NCBI RefSeq assembly: GCF_021631985.1
Contig: NZ_CP070225.1
Span: 3,286,001 to 3,350,000, forward strand
Length of the DNA stretch: 64,000 nt
DNA from: Sandaracinus amylolyticus
GTDB taxonomy: Bacteria; Myxococcota_A; Polyangia; Polyangiales; Sandaracinaceae
Direction: 5' to 3'
This document shows, piece by piece, positions 8,342 through 19,981 of the stretch. Below the pieces are notes generated by a model, which was not told the origin of the DNA, searched no databases, and worked only from the letters and a program-made list of their open reading frames with translations. The position numbers were made by a program, and so were the translations under genes. Each line of letters starts with the position of its first letter. The stretch's first letter is position 1.

Positions 8342-10420
8342 TCACTCGCTCGCGGGTGCGAGACCGGCCCCGAGCGACGCGCGCACGATGCGCCTGAGCG
8401 CGCCGCGCGCGTCGGAGTCGGGGCGAGGCACGCAGCGCACCTCGATGCCCTCCGCGGCGCAGCGCGCCTGCGGAGGGTCGTCTCCGATGCGCGCGAGGTG
8501 CGCGGCTTCTTCCTCGCTCGTCGCGCGCACCACGAGCTCGGGCGGCGGGAAGAGACGTGCGCCCATCGCGCGCAACGGATCGGCGAGATAGCGCTCGATC
8601 GCGGGCCAGTCGTGGCGCGCGATCCACGCATCGCCGCGTTCGATGCGCACCCGGCCCACGCCGAGCTCGCCCTCGAAGCGCAGCGTGCGCTCGACCGAGG
8701 GCGTCGAGATCGACGTGAGCACGACGTCGATCGTGATCGGCCCGGGCGCGAGGGCGGACTCGATCGACGCGCCGAGGTGCAGGAGCGCATCGATCGACGC
8801 GCCGCTGCCCGCGAGCGTCGCGCGATCCGCGAGGTGCTCGAAGCGCAACACGCGCGCTTCGTCGGGCGCGTCGTGGCCCGTGACCGCGCGGGTGCCCTCG
8901 GCGAGCGTCGCGCGCGCGACGACGAACACCGAGAACGGCCCGGGATCGCCGCCGAGCTCGGCGAGCCACGCGAGCGTCGCGGGGAGCGCGGCGATCGGGA
9001 CGCCGGCGCCGCTCGGCATCGCGCGCAGAGAGATCGCGCGGCGGGTCACCGCGCGCGCGTGCGTCCACGCGCTCTCCGCGAGCTCGTGGGTCGCACCGGC
9101 CGCGCGCAGCACCGCGAGATCGAGCGCCGCCGCGCGCGCCGTGGTGTCGTCGGGGGCGAGGCCGTCCTCACGCAGCGCGCTCGCAGCATCGGTGAGCGCG
9201 CTCGTCTCGTCGGGGCTCGCGAGAGCGCGCGCGAGCGATGCGATGCGCGCTTCGCGTCGCAGCCCGCGCCACGTCTCGCGCGGGGCGACGCCGGTCGCGA
9301 GCGCAGCGTCGATCGTCTGCGATGCGCCCGCGGGATCGTCGAGCTCGTCGAGCTGCACGCGCACCAGGCGACGCGCGAGATCGAGCGCGTCTTCGGGACG
9401 GGTCGCGAGGTGACGCATCGTCGCGGCCGAGAGCAGCGCGGCGAGCTCCTCGGCCGCGCGCCGCCGTCCTTCGCCGTGCAGACGCGCGAGGCGCTCTTCG
9501 CGGAGCTGCACCTGCTGCCGCACGAGCGGCAGGCTCTCCACGTCGACCTCGTCGAGCGCGCGGGTGCGCCGCGCTTCGTCGCGGCGACGATAGGCTGCGC
9601 GCTCGATGCGCTCGTCCTCCAGCAGGAGCTCGAGCTCGGCCCACGAGATCGAGCGCAGCGTGACCACGGTCGCGCCTCGACGATCGACGTCGATGCCGCC
9701 CTCGAGCCCCGGCACCAGCCGCAGCGACTCGAGCGCGCGCATCGCCGCGCGCTCGCTCCCGAGCGAGTCCTCGACGCGCTGTCGCAATCCGTCGTCGGTC
9801 GGCTCGAGGATGCGGCGCTGCGTGCAGCCCTCGCTGCGCGTGTCCTCGCAGTCCTGTCGCGACACGTCGAGCTCGACCGCCGAGGGCCACGCGATCGCGA
9901 GATCGACACACGGCGAGTCGCCCGCTCGTGCATCGCTCGGCGCCCCGCGCTCGATGCGCAGCGTGCGCGCATCGAGCATCGATGCGCGCGGGAGATCGCA
10001 CTGATCGGCGCGGCACGGCTCGCCCTCCCACCGCACGCGCAGCGGCAGCGACGCCTCGAGCTCGTCGCGTCGCTCGCCCTGCCCGCCCGCGAGGCTCAGC
10101 AACGTCACGCTCTGCGCGCGACCACGCTCGTCGAGGCGTCGCGCGGACGCGTACGCGACGATGCGCAGATCGCGCGACCACGCGAGCACGTCGCCCTGCG
10201 ACGCGTGGAGGATCAAGGGGCGCCTTCGATCCGCGACCAGCGAAGGTCGCGCGACCGAGCAGCGATCCGCGCTCGAGGGCAGGAGCATCGCGAGGCGCGC
10301 GGCCTCGTCCAGCGACGCGGTCTCCTCGCGCGCGGTGGTCTCGTGCTCGCCCTGCGCTCCGGCGCAGCTCGCGACGAGCGCGAGCGCGGCTCCGAGCACG
10401 GCACGGACGACGCGGACCAC
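8342..10420 (-). CDS. large secreted lipoprotein of unknown function
   Basis: 692 residues if translation starts at the GTG at 10420, giving a compact lipoprotein signal (RAVLGAALALVASCAGAQ). The in-frame extension up to 10477 crosses a strong ndk terminator and is rejected. The mature chain has a beta-rich first third (LLSLAGG, WEGEPCRADQCDLP), a helical TPR-like middle rich in Arg and Glu (about 250-450) and a C-terminal region with paired Cys (ARCAAEGIEVRCVPRP). I recognise no family. It is the last gene on this strand before the convergent TerC gene, whose stop is 3 bases away. Envelope location is well supported; the role is unknown. Confidence 0.7.
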   Translation of the reverse strand: MVRVVRAVLGAALALVASCAGAQGEHETTAREETASLDEAARLAMLLPSSADRCSVARPSLVADRRRPLILHASQGDVLAWSRDLRIVAYASARRLDERGRAQSVTLLSLAGGQGERRDELEASLPLRVRWEGEPCRADQCDLPRASMLDARTLRIERGAPSDARAGDSPCVDLAIAWPSAVELDVSRQDCEDTRSEGCTQRRILEPTDDGLRQRVEDSLGSERAAMRALESLRLVPGLEGGIDVDRRGATVVTLRSISWAELELLLEDERIERAAYRRRDEARRTRALDEVDVESLPLVRQQVQLREERLARLHGEGRRRAAEELAALLSAATMRHLATRPEDALDLARRLVRVQLDELDDPAGASQTIDAALATGVAPRETWRGLRREARIASLARALASPDETSALTDAASALREDGLAPDDTTARAAALDLAVLRAAGATHELAESAWTHARAVTRRAISLRAMPSGAGVPIAALPATLAWLAELGGDPGPFSVFVVARATLAEGTRAVTGHDAPDEARVLRFEHLADRATLAGSGASIDALLHLGASIESALAPGPITIDVVLTSISTPSVERTLRFEGELGVGRVRIERGDAWIARHDWPAIERYLADPLRAMGARLFPPPELVVRATSEEEAAHLARIGDDPPQARCAAEGIEVRCVPRPDSDARGALRRIVRASLGAGLAPASE

Positions 10421-10434
10421 GAACGAACAGAGTA

Positions 10435-10470
10435 GGACGCGGAGGGTGGCGTCGCGAGCCCTCCGCGTCC
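10435..10470 (-). terminator. rho-independent-type terminator after ndk
   Basis: A perfect 12-bp stem (GGACGCGGAGGG / CCCTCCGCGTCC) with a 12-base loop lies 8 bases after the ndk stop. On the minus strand it is followed by TACTCTGTT, a modest T-rich tail. It separates ndk from the lipoprotein gene that starts at 10420. Confidence 0.7.
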
Positions 10471-10477
10471 TCGTCAC

Positions 10478-10894
10478 TCACACGTCGTAGCCGGGGAAGA
10501 ACCAGCCGATCTCGAACTTCGCCGTGTCGGGGCCGTCCGAGCCGTGCGTCGCGTTCTCGCCGACGTTCGCGCCGAAGAGCTTGCGCACCGTGCCCTCCGC
10601 GGCCTTCGCCGGGTCGGTCGCGCCCATCAGCTCGCGCCACTTCGCGATCGCGTTCTCGCCCTCGAGCACCATCACGACGCACGGTCCGCGCGTCATGAAG
10701 TCGACGAGCTCGCCGAAGAACGGACGCGCCTTGTGCACGTGATAGAAGCCCTCCGCGATCGGACGGCTCATGTGCATCATGCGCGCAGCGCGGATCTTGA
10801 GCCCGTTCTTCTCGATGAGCGCGAGGATCGCGCCGATGTGATTCTTCTCGACCGCGTCGGGCTTGACGATCGCGAACGTCTTCTCGGTGGCCAT
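10478..10894 (-). CDS. ndk: nucleoside diphosphate kinase
   Basis: 138 residues from the ATG at 10894 ([15 protein letters not shown]), close to the usual 140. The enzyme transfers the gamma phosphate from ATP to NDPs through a phospho-histidine. The catalytic His lies in NATHGSDG, and the nucleotide-site [11 protein letters not shown] and [14 protein letters not shown] segments are intact. An AGGAG lies upstream, and the 17-codon extension upstream is not family-like. It sits downstream of sucD but is separated from it by a terminator. Ndk and succinyl-CoA synthetase are known to associate in Pseudomonas, so the order is suggestive. Confidence 0.96.
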   Translation of the reverse strand: MATEKTFAIVKPDAVEKNHIGAILALIEKNGLKIRAARMMHMSRPIAEGFYHVHKARPFFGELVDFMTRGPCVVMVLEGENAIAKWRELMGATDPAKAAEGTVRKLFGANVGENATHGSDGPDTAKFEIGWFFPGYDV

Positions 10895-10945
10895 TGTGAG
10901 CTCGTTTCTCCTGGATTTTCGGCCGCGCCTATAGCGCAAAAGCAA

Positions 10946-10980
10946 CGAGGCGTCCCGTCGTAAATCGACGAGACGCCTCG
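10946..10980 (-). terminator. terminator of the icd-mdh-sucCD operon
   Basis: On the minus strand, CGAGGCGTCTCGTCG pairs with CGACGGGACGCCTCG (one mismatch) around an ATTTA loop, followed by TTGCTTTTGC. It lies 32 bases after the sucD stop. Confidence 0.8.
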
Positions 10981-11012
10981 CGTGTGTGAGCAGCTGAATC
11001 AGCGATACGCGA

Positions 11013-11900
11013 TCAGAGCAGCGACTTCAGCGTCGCGCCCATGTCGCTCGGAGTCGGCGCGATCTTCACGCCGGCTTCCATCAGCGCCTTCTGCTTCTCC
11101 GCCGCCGTGCCCTTGCCGCCGCTGATCACGGCGCCCGCGTGGCCCATGCGCTTGCCCGGAGGCGCGGTCACGCCCGCGATGAACCCGGCGACCGGCTTCT
11201 TGAAGTGCTTCTTGATGTACTCGGCCGCGCGCTCTTCCGCGCTGCCGCCGATCTCGCCGATCAGGATCACGCCGTGCGTGTCGGGATCCGCGTTGAACAT
11301 CTCGAGCACGTCGACGAAGTCGGTGCCGTTCACCGGGTCGCCACCGATGCCCACTGCCGTGCTCTGACCGAGCCCGAGCGACGTGAGCTGGTGGACCGCC
11401 TCGTACGTCAGCGTGCCCGACTTCGAGACGACGCCGATGTGCCCGGGGCGGTGGATGTGGCCCGGCATGATGCCGATCTTGCACGCACCCGGCGTGATGA
11501 TGCCGGGGCAGTTCGGACCGATGAGGCGCGTCTTCTTCTGCGAGTCGAGGACGCGGCGCACCTTCAGCATGTCGGTGACCGGGATGCCCTCGGTGATGCA
11601 GACGACGAGCTCGACGCCCGCGTCGATCGCCTCGAGGATCGAGTCCGCCGCGAACGGCGGAGGCACGAAGATCAGCGAGCAGTTCGCGCCCGTCTTCTCG
11701 ACCGCGTCGACCATCGTGTCGAAGACGGGCGCCTTCTTGCCGCTGGTCTTGCCCTCGAACGTCGTGCCGCCCTTGCCGGGCGTCACGCCGCCGACGATCT
11801 TCGTCCCGTAGGCCATGCACATGTCGGCGTGGAATCCACCCGCCGAGCCCGTGATGCCCTGCACGACGACGCGCGTGTTCTCTCCGACGAGAATCGCCAT
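11013..11900 (-). CDS. sucD: succinyl-CoA synthetase alpha subunit
   Basis: 295 residues from the ATG at 11900 ([15 protein letters not shown]). It forms the CoA-binding and phospho-histidine subunit of the TCA-cycle enzyme making ATP or GTP from succinyl-CoA. The N-terminal [17 protein letters not shown] CoA-fold, [11 protein letters not shown], and the active-site [14 protein letters not shown] with its phosphorylated His are present. The length is standard. The start lies two bases after the sucC stop (TGAAGATG), so translation is probably coupled. Confidence 0.97.
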   Translation of the reverse strand: MAILVGENTRVVVQGITGSAGGFHADMCMAYGTKIVGGVTPGKGGTTFEGKTSGKKAPVFDTMVDAVEKTGANCSLIFVPPPFAADSILEAIDAGVELVVCITEGIPVTDMLKVRRVLDSQKKTRLIGPNCPGIITPGACKIGIMPGHIHRPGHIGVVSKSGTLTYEAVHQLTSLGLGQSTAVGIGGDPVNGTDFVDVLEMFNADPDTHGVILIGEIGGSAEERAAEYIKKHFKKPVAGFIAGVTAPPGKRMGHAGAVISGGKGTAAEKQKALMEAGVKIAPTPSDMGATLKSLL

Positions 11901-11902
11901 CT

Positions 11903-13080
11903 TCAGCCCTTCCCTGCGAGCGCGACGATCTTCTGCGCGCCGTCCTTCATGTCGTTCGCAGGCGTGATCGCGAGGCCCGACTCCTCGAGCATCTTGCGAC
12001 CGAGCTCCACGTTCGTGCCCTCGAGGCGCACGACGAGCGGCACCTTGAGACCGACCGCCTTGGTCGCCGCGATGACGCCCGCGGCGATGACGTCGCACTT
12101 CATGATCCCGCCGAAGATGTTCACGAAGATCCCGCGGACGCTCGGGTCCTTGGTGATGATCGTGAACGCCTCGGTGACCTGCTCCTTCGTCGCGCCGCCG
12201 CCGACGTCGAGGAAGTTCGCGGGCTCGCCGCCGAAGTGCTTGATGATGTCCATCGTCGACATCGCGAGGCCCGCGCCGTTGACGAGACATCCGATGTTGC
12301 CGTCGAGCGCGACGTAGCTGAGACCGGCCTGCTTGGCCGCGGTCTCGACCGCGTTCTCCTCGCTCGCGTCGCGGAGGTCTTCCCACTCCTTGTGCCGGAA
12401 GCTCGCGTTCTCGTCGAAGTTGACCTTCGCATCGAGCGCGACCGCGCTTCCGTCCTTCAGCACGCAGAACGGATTGACCTCGACCATCGAGCAATCCTCG
12501 GCGACGAACATCTCGTAGAGCTTGCCCGCCATCGCCGAGAACTGATTGAGCGTCTTGCCGCTCAGACCGAGCGCGAACCCGATCTTGCGCGCCTGATAGG
12601 GCATCAGGCCGGTCGCCGGATCGATCCACACCTTGAGGATCTTCTCGGGCGTCTCCTCGGCGACCTTCTCGATCTCGACGCCGCCTTCCGTGCTCGCCAT
12701 GAAGAGCACGCGGCGCACCTCGCGATCGACGAGCATCGCCATGTAGATCTCGCGCTCGATCGCGAGGCCCTGCTCGACGTAGAGGCGCTGCACGACCTTG
12801 CCCTTCGGGCCGGTCTGCGGCGTCACGAGCGTCGCGCCGAGGAGCGCCTTCGCCGCCTCTTCCGCCGCCGCCGCGCCCTTCACGACCTTCACGCCGCCCG
12901 CCTTGCCGCGACCACCTGCGTGGATCTGCGCCTTGACGACGACGACCTCGTTGCCGGTGTCGCTGATGAGCTGCTTCGCCGCCGCCGCCGCCTCGGGCAC
13001 GGTGAACGCGGGAATGCCCTTCGGCGTGGGGACGCCGTAGCGCTGGAAGATCTGCTTTCCCTGATACTCGTGGATGTTCA

Positions 13081-13081
<1 letters not shown>
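11903..13081 (-). CDS. sucC: succinyl-CoA synthetase beta subunit
   Basis: 392 residues from the ATG at 13081 ([16 protein letters not shown]). It is the ATP-grasp subunit that binds nucleotide and succinate. The ATP-grasp strands [16 protein letters not shown], the central [11 protein letters not shown] and the phosphate-loop region [15 protein letters not shown] are seen. The start overlaps the mdh stop by one base (TGATG), and the stop is two bases ahead of sucD. This is the third gene of a TCA-cycle operon. Confidence 0.97.
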
Positions 13082-15335
<2,254 letters not shown>

Positions 15336-15576
15336 CGGATTCCTCCTCGGGAATGCTGTCGTCGCGTCGCGGCGCCCGCGTGAGGGCGGCGCGGCGAGCG
15401 TGAGGGCGTGATGGCGCGCGCGCCGCGGGCCGGCGCGCGGGCCGCCCTTGTACCACGAACCAGGCCGCCGATCGTGCGACCCGGAGCGCGCGCCCCGAAG
15501 GCTTGGCCCCATTTGTGAGCGCTGTCACGCGAGACCACGATTTTTCTCGCGTTTCCCGGAAGTTTCGAGCGCTGGA

Positions 15577-16470
15577 TCAGCCTCGCGGATGGTAGCGGCG
15601 GTGCATCGACGAGAGGTGCTCGCCGGTCACGTGCGTGTAGACCTGCGTGGTCGTCACGTCGGCGTGCCCGAGCATCGTCTGCACCGCGCGCAGGTCCGCG
15701 CCGCCGAGCAGCAGGTGCGTCGCGAACGAGTGCCGCAGCTTGTGGGGGCTGATCGGGCGCGAGATGCCCGCGGCGAGCGCCCAGTGACGCACGCGCGCGA
15801 AGAAGTTCTGGCGCGTCATCGGCGTGCCCGCCTCGGTCACGAAGAGGAAGCGCGACGAGGCCGGCGCCCAGCCGCCGCGGACCTCGCGCTTCCAGCGCTC
15901 GATGCGGCGACGCGCGGGCGCGCCGAGCGGGACGATGCGGCGCTTGCGACCTTTGCCGAACGCTTGGACGAAGCCGGTCTCGAGGTTCACGTCGCCGAGC
16001 TCGAGGTGCACCAGCTCGCTCACGCGCAGCCCCGCGGCGTACATCGTGTGGAGCATCGCGGCGTCGCGGATCCCGAGCGGCGTGTCGTCGAGGTCGGGCG
16101 CGCCGAGCAGCGCGAGGACCTCGTCCTTCGAGAGCACGACCGGGAGCTTGCGCGGCAGTCGCGGTGAGTCGACGAGCTCGGTGGGATCACGCGCGACGTG
16201 CTTCTCGGAGAGCAGCCACTTGTAGAGGCCCCGCAGCGAGGAGAGATATCGCGCCTGCGAGCGCGCCGAGAGATCGGACCTCGAGAGCGCGTAGAGGAAC
16301 CCGCTGATCGCCGGACCATCCGCGGCCGCGACGTCGAGCGACTCCGACTCGAGGTGTCGCGCATAACGCGCGAGATCGGTCGCGTACGCCTGGATCGTCG
16401 CGGCGCCGAGCCCGCGCTCGACCTTGAGGTGCGTGAGATACGCGTCGACGAGCAGGTCGCTCTCGGACAT
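15577..16470 (-). CDS. xerD: site-specific tyrosine recombinase
   Basis: 297 residues, the normal XerC/XerD length. An N-terminal SAM-like core-binding domain (about 1-90) precedes the catalytic domain. The catalytic set is visible: Arg in AGLRVSELV, Lys in AFGKGRKRRIVPLG, HxxR in ISPHKLRHSFATH, the second His in MLGHADVTTTQ and the nucleophile Tyr in QVYTHVTGEHL. XerD resolves chromosome dimers at dif with XerC. No mobile-element features surround it, so it looks like the housekeeping copy. The choice of XerD over XerC rests on overall pattern (SHKLRHSFATHLL-type) and is less certain than the family. Confidence 0.9.
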   Translation of the reverse strand: MSESDLLVDAYLTHLKVERGLGAATIQAYATDLARYARHLESESLDVAAADGPAISGFLYALSRSDLSARSQARYLSSLRGLYKWLLSEKHVARDPTELVDSPRLPRKLPVVLSKDEVLALLGAPDLDDTPLGIRDAAMLHTMYAAGLRVSELVHLELGDVNLETGFVQAFGKGRKRRIVPLGAPARRRIERWKREVRGGWAPASSRFLFVTEAGTPMTRQNFFARVRHWALAAGISRPISPHKLRHSFATHLLLGGADLRAVQTMLGHADVTTTQVYTHVTGEHLSSMHRRYHPRG

Positions 16471-16514
16471 CGCGCCGATCGTCGCACGCGGCCGGACGCG
16501 ACAAGAAGAATTGA

Positions 16515-16554
16515 ACCGCAGAGGCTTTCCGCTCTCTGTGGCGTCCTCTGCGGT
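16515..16554. repeat. inverted repeat of the CCGCAGAGG type between xerD and the crotonase gene
   Basis: Ten-base arms ACCGCAGAGG and CCTCTGCGGT flank a 20-base spacer rich in pyrimidines. It lies in the divergent region and carries a TTGAAC just upstream. Elements built on CCGCAGAGG occur repeatedly in many bacterial genomes, so this may be one copy of a dispersed repeat. Confidence 0.45.
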
Positions 16555-16568
16555 ACCTTCCGCGCGCC

Positions 16569-17258
16569 ATGATCGAGATCACGCTGCAGGGCCGCGGTCC
16601 CAACACGATGTCGCTGGCGATGCTCGAGTCGTTCGAGCGCTCGTTGGATCAGGCGCACGAAGAGCCGCTGATGATCACCGGTGCGGCCGACGCGTTCTCG
16701 GCGGGGCTCGATCTCGACGAGCTGCGCGTCGCCGATGCAGCGCACGTGACGAAGCTGCTGATCACGATGGAGCGCGTCGTGCGGAAGCTGTTCCTCCACC
16801 CCGCGCCGACGATCGCGAAGGTCAACGGGCACGCGGTCGCGGGTGGGTGTCTGGTCGTGCAGTGCTGCGATTGGCGCGTGTGCGCCGACGATCCGAGCGT
16901 GCGCATCGGGATGACCGGCGTCGCGATCGGGCTCACCTACCCGCCCTTCGTGCCCGCGGTGTTCGCGCAGCGCGTGCCGCCGCCGCACGTCGAGACCGTG
17001 CTGCTCGGTGCGGATCGCTACGCGCCGAGCGATGCGCTGCGTCTCGGTCTGATCGACGAGCTCGCGCCGCGCGAACGGCTCCACGAGGTCGCGAGCGCGC
17101 GCCTCGATGCGCGCGCGAAGCTGCCCCGTCACGCGTACGGATCGACCAAGCGCGCGCTGCGCGAGCTCGCGTATGCGGTCGCGGAGACGCAGCGCGAGCG
17201 TTTCGAGAACGAAGTGCTGCCCGCGTGGACCGGGCGGCTCGCCGGGCGCGCTCAGTAG
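16569..17258 (+). CDS. enoyl-CoA hydratase/isomerase family protein (crotonase fold)
   Basis: 229 residues, slightly short for the family. The crotonase oxyanion-hole segments are present: FSAGLDLDEL for the first and NGHAVAGGCLVVQCCDWRVC for the second. The loop that normally supplies the first catalytic Glu (a PE pair followed by Gly-Leu-x-Pro) reads GMTGVAIGLTYPP, so that acid is missing. Such proteins can be isomerases, thioesterase-like or of changed activity. The gene ends 7 bases inside the convergent outer-membrane gene. Cytoplasmic; the substrate cannot be read. Confidence 0.8.
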   Translation: MIEITLQGRGPNTMSLAMLESFERSLDQAHEEPLMITGAADAFSAGLDLDELRVADAAHVTKLLITMERVVRKLFLHPAPTIAKVNGHAVAGGCLVVQCCDWRVCADDPSVRIGMTGVAIGLTYPPFVPAVFAQRVPPPHVETVLLGADRYAPSDALRLGLIDELAPRERLHEVASARLDARAKLPRHAYGSTKRALRELAYAVAETQRERFENEVLPAWTGRLAGRAQ

Positions 17259-19981
17259 TACTGATCGACCGAGATGTAGAAGCCGAACGGAGGGCGATCA
17301 TCACACTCGCCGTTCGCGAAGGCGCACGGCGGGTCGCCCTGGATCCAACGCCCGAACGGCACACCGAAGTCGAGCGCGAGCACGCCCGGCTGGATCCCCG
17401 CGTACTCGTAGTGGACGCGCACGCCGACGCCCGCTTCGGCCGCACCGACGACGTCGCGACCATCGCTCGTGCCGAGCACCATGCCCGCGCCGAGCCACCA
17501 CGCGAGCTGCAGCTCGCGCGCCCAGATGCCGTGGAAGACGTTCCACGCGAGATCGGTCACCGCCGTGAATCGATGCTCCGCGACGCCGTACACCACGCTC
17601 GTCCCGAGCAGCTCGTCGGTCGCATATCCGCGCAGTCCGTATCGACCACCGATCGACTGTCGATTGGCATCCACCACCGGATTGATCGACACGCCCGCAT
17701 GACCGACGAGCACGATCGCGTGGAGGTTGCCGATCCCGATCGTGCCCGAGAATCGCGCGCTCACGCGCCCGGTCGCGCCGAACGTTCCGTCGTCGAGGAA
17801 CGTGGCAGTCGCCTGTCCCTGCACCAGCACCGACAGGCCCTCTCGCCAGTCGTAGAGATAGCTGCGCGTGTCGAGATAGAGCGAGAGATCCGCGTCCGCC
17901 GCCCAGCCGCCCGGCACGTCCGGGCCACCGAAGCCGGCGTGCACGTTGTAGAAGCCGATGCCGCCGCCGACCGTCACCGAGCGACGATTCGTGTGCACCT
18001 TGGGCCCGACGCCCTGCAGATATCGAATCCGTCCTCCGGTGCGCGCGGCCGTGCGCAACAGACGCAGATTGAACGTGTGCTCGAGATCGTATCGCTGCCT
18101 CAGCACGACATCGATCAAGCCGGTCACGTTCGCTTCGGTCGCGAGGATCTCGAACGCGAACCCGGTGAACACCGGAGGCCGCCACGGCTGATCCGTCGCG
18201 TCGTCGGCGCGTGGATGTCCGTCGGCGATCGCCGCGCTCTGCGGGAGGCGCTGGCGCGGATCGATCGTCACCGAGCGTCGCTCGCCCTCGGTCTCGATCA
18301 CGACCTCGCCGCGCTCGCCCGGCGCGTCCCACACACCGATCGTGCGTGCGCCCGTCGCATCCTCGACCTCGACCTGCACCGGCTCGACGCGGGTCGCTCC
18401 CTCGCGCAGCACCTCGATCACGTGGCGCCAACGACCGTCGGGAAGGCGCTCCGAGCGCATCGCGCCGAGCCGGTAGTTCGTCTCGAGGCGCGGCGTGTCG
18501 AGCCACGTCGGCAGGCGCAGCAGCGCGGCGGGATCGACGCGCTCCAGCGCCGCACGCACCGAGCGCCGGCCGTTCGCGATCATCGCGACGAATCGCTCGA
18601 ACGCGCGCGGCTCGAGCACGTCGCGCGCGCTCTCGAGCAGACGCATCCCACGCGCGTGCGGAACGCGCGCCCGGCTCGGCTCGTCGCGATAGGGATCGGG
18701 CTCGTCGATCGCCGAGAAGTACACGTCCTCGAACGCGATCTGCGGCGCGTAGAGCAGCTGATCGATCGCCGGATGGAACGCGAACGCGGAGAGCAATTGC
18801 TGCGGCGTGCGCGCCTCCGACGAGCGACGCACCTCGTCGAGCTCCAGCAGCACCGCGCCCCGCAGATCCTCGGTCCACCCGCGATCCGCGATCGGATCGA
18901 TCGCATCCGCGATCGGCTGCGCGAGCAGCGCGAGCACCGCGCGACGCAGCGCGCGCAGATGGAACGCCTGCACCACGTCGACCGGGAACACCTGCGCGAA
19001 TCGATCGGAGACGATCACCACGCCCGGCGCGGTCGCCGCGAGCTCGGTGCGCGTCGGCACGTCGAGCAGATCGATGCGCGCGGGCAGCGCGATGCGGAGC
19101 CACCGCGCGGTCGCGATCGCGGGCTCGAGCGCCTGCCGCATGAGCCCGATGCGATCGACGTGCACCAGATCGGCGAGGCCTGCGGCGCCGGGCACCTCGC
19201 TCCGGGGCGCCACGTAGATCGGCTCGAACGAGGTCCACGCCACGTCGACGCCCGCGATGCGCGCGGTCCAGCGATGCAGGCGCGACGCGAGCAGCGCGGG
19301 AACGTACGGCACCTCGCGCTCCACGCTGGTGCGACCGCGCGCGACCTGCCCGCCGAGCCAGAGCTCGCCGTCGTCCATCTCGATCGACACGCGATGCGGC
19401 ACGACGAAGCGCCATCCATCGTCCTCGCCGACGACCAGCGGATACCAAGGCCCCGCGAGCGCGACCGTTCCGCCGTCGCGCCCGAGACGACCGAAGCGCG
19501 CGGGCACGCGCAGCCGCATCGCGATCACGATCTCGATCGTGCGCGCCGCACCGCTCGTGATCGGGATCACGAGATCGCCACCGCGCGCATCGCGCCCGCG
19601 GTCGCCGCCCTCCTCGCGATCCCAGCGCGGCTCGATCTCGGCGCCATCGATCGACACACGATCGATCGCGACCTCGCCGTGCTCGACATCGCCCGGATAG
19701 AGCCAGCGCCAGGTGCGCTCACCGAGCGCGCGCGGCGCCACCGACAAGCGATCCGCGTACACCCAGAGCCGCACCTCGTGCTCGCCCTCGGCGACCCGCA
19801 CCGTGACGCGCTCCTCGATCGCGAGCGCGCCTGCATCGCGATCGACGCGCGCGCTCACGTTGTAGCGCTCTGGCTCCGCGGCCTCGGCGATGCCGGCGCT
19901 CCACGCGAGCAGCGCGATGGCGACGAACCACGTGCATCGCGGCGCGCGTGGTGCGAGGCTGGTCGTGCGCAGATGAACCAA
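17252..19981 (-). CDS. Omp85-type beta-barrel protein with an N-terminal M1-peptidase-like domain lacking the zinc motif
   Basis: About 909 residues if translation starts at the TTG at 19981; no ATG or GTG precedes the signal peptide (FVAIALLAWSAGIAEAA) in a reasonable position, so the start is uncertain. Residues about 35-300 form a beta-sandwich that looks like the N-terminal domain of M1 aminopeptidases (YNVSARVDRDAGALAIEE). A helical section follows (about 300-600) with no HExxH or GAMEN. The C-terminal 300 residues are a beta-barrel with the Omp85 signature GGRYGLRGY near residue 775 and a terminal aromatic (VDQYY). This predicts an outer-membrane protein. Known Omp85 proteins insert or secrete proteins or lipids; the partner here is unknown. 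Confidence 0.75.
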   Translation of the reverse strand: MVHLRTTSLAPRAPRCTWFVAIALLAWSAGIAEAAEPERYNVSARVDRDAGALAIEERVTVRVAEGEHEVRLWVYADRLSVAPRALGERTWRWLYPGDVEHGEVAIDRVSIDGAEIEPRWDREEGGDRGRDARGGDLVIPITSGAARTIEIVIAMRLRVPARFGRLGRDGGTVALAGPWYPLVVGEDDGWRFVVPHRVSIEMDDGELWLGGQVARGRTSVEREVPYVPALLASRLHRWTARIAGVDVAWTSFEPIYVAPRSEVPGAAGLADLVHVDRIGLMRQALEPAIATARWLRIALPARIDLLDVPTRTELAATAPGVVIVSDRFAQVFPVDVVQAFHLRALRRAVLALLAQPIADAIDPIADRGWTEDLRGAVLLELDEVRRSSEARTPQQLLSAFAFHPAIDQLLYAPQIAFEDVYFSAIDEPDPYRDEPSRARVPHARGMRLLESARDVLEPRAFERFVAMIANGRRSVRAALERVDPAALLRLPTWLDTPRLETNYRLGAMRSERLPDGRWRHVIEVLREGATRVEPVQVEVEDATGARTIGVWDAPGERGEVVIETEGERRSVTIDPRQRLPQSAAIADGHPRADDATDQPWRPPVFTGFAFEILATEANVTGLIDVVLRQRYDLEHTFNLRLLRTAARTGGRIRYLQGVGPKVHTNRRSVTVGGGIGFYNVHAGFGGPDVPGGWAADADLSLYLDTRSYLYDWREGLSVLVQGQATATFLDDGTFGATGRVSARFSGTIGIGNLHAIVLVGHAGVSINPVVDANRQSIGGRYGLRGYATDELLGTSVVYGVAEHRFTAVTDLAWNVFHGIWARELQLAWWLGAGMVLGTSDGRDVVGAAEAGVGVRVHYEYAGIQPGVLALDFGVPFGRWIQGDPPCAFANGECDDRPPFGFYISVDQYY

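Noticed and set aside
8342-10477. Longer start of the large lipoprotein at 10477
   Set aside because: The extra 19 codons cross the ndk terminator hairpin and would bury the lipoprotein signal behind an Arg-rich stretch.
15577-16470. Integrase of a mobile element
   Set aside because: No attachment repeats, tRNA target, excisionase or cargo genes nearby, and XerD-like length and motifs.
16424-19972. A very long plus-strand frame opposite the Omp85-like gene
   Set aside because: Its translation is His/Arg/Asp-rich with no protein character until the short membrane protein at its end (19973-20206), which was kept as a separate gene.
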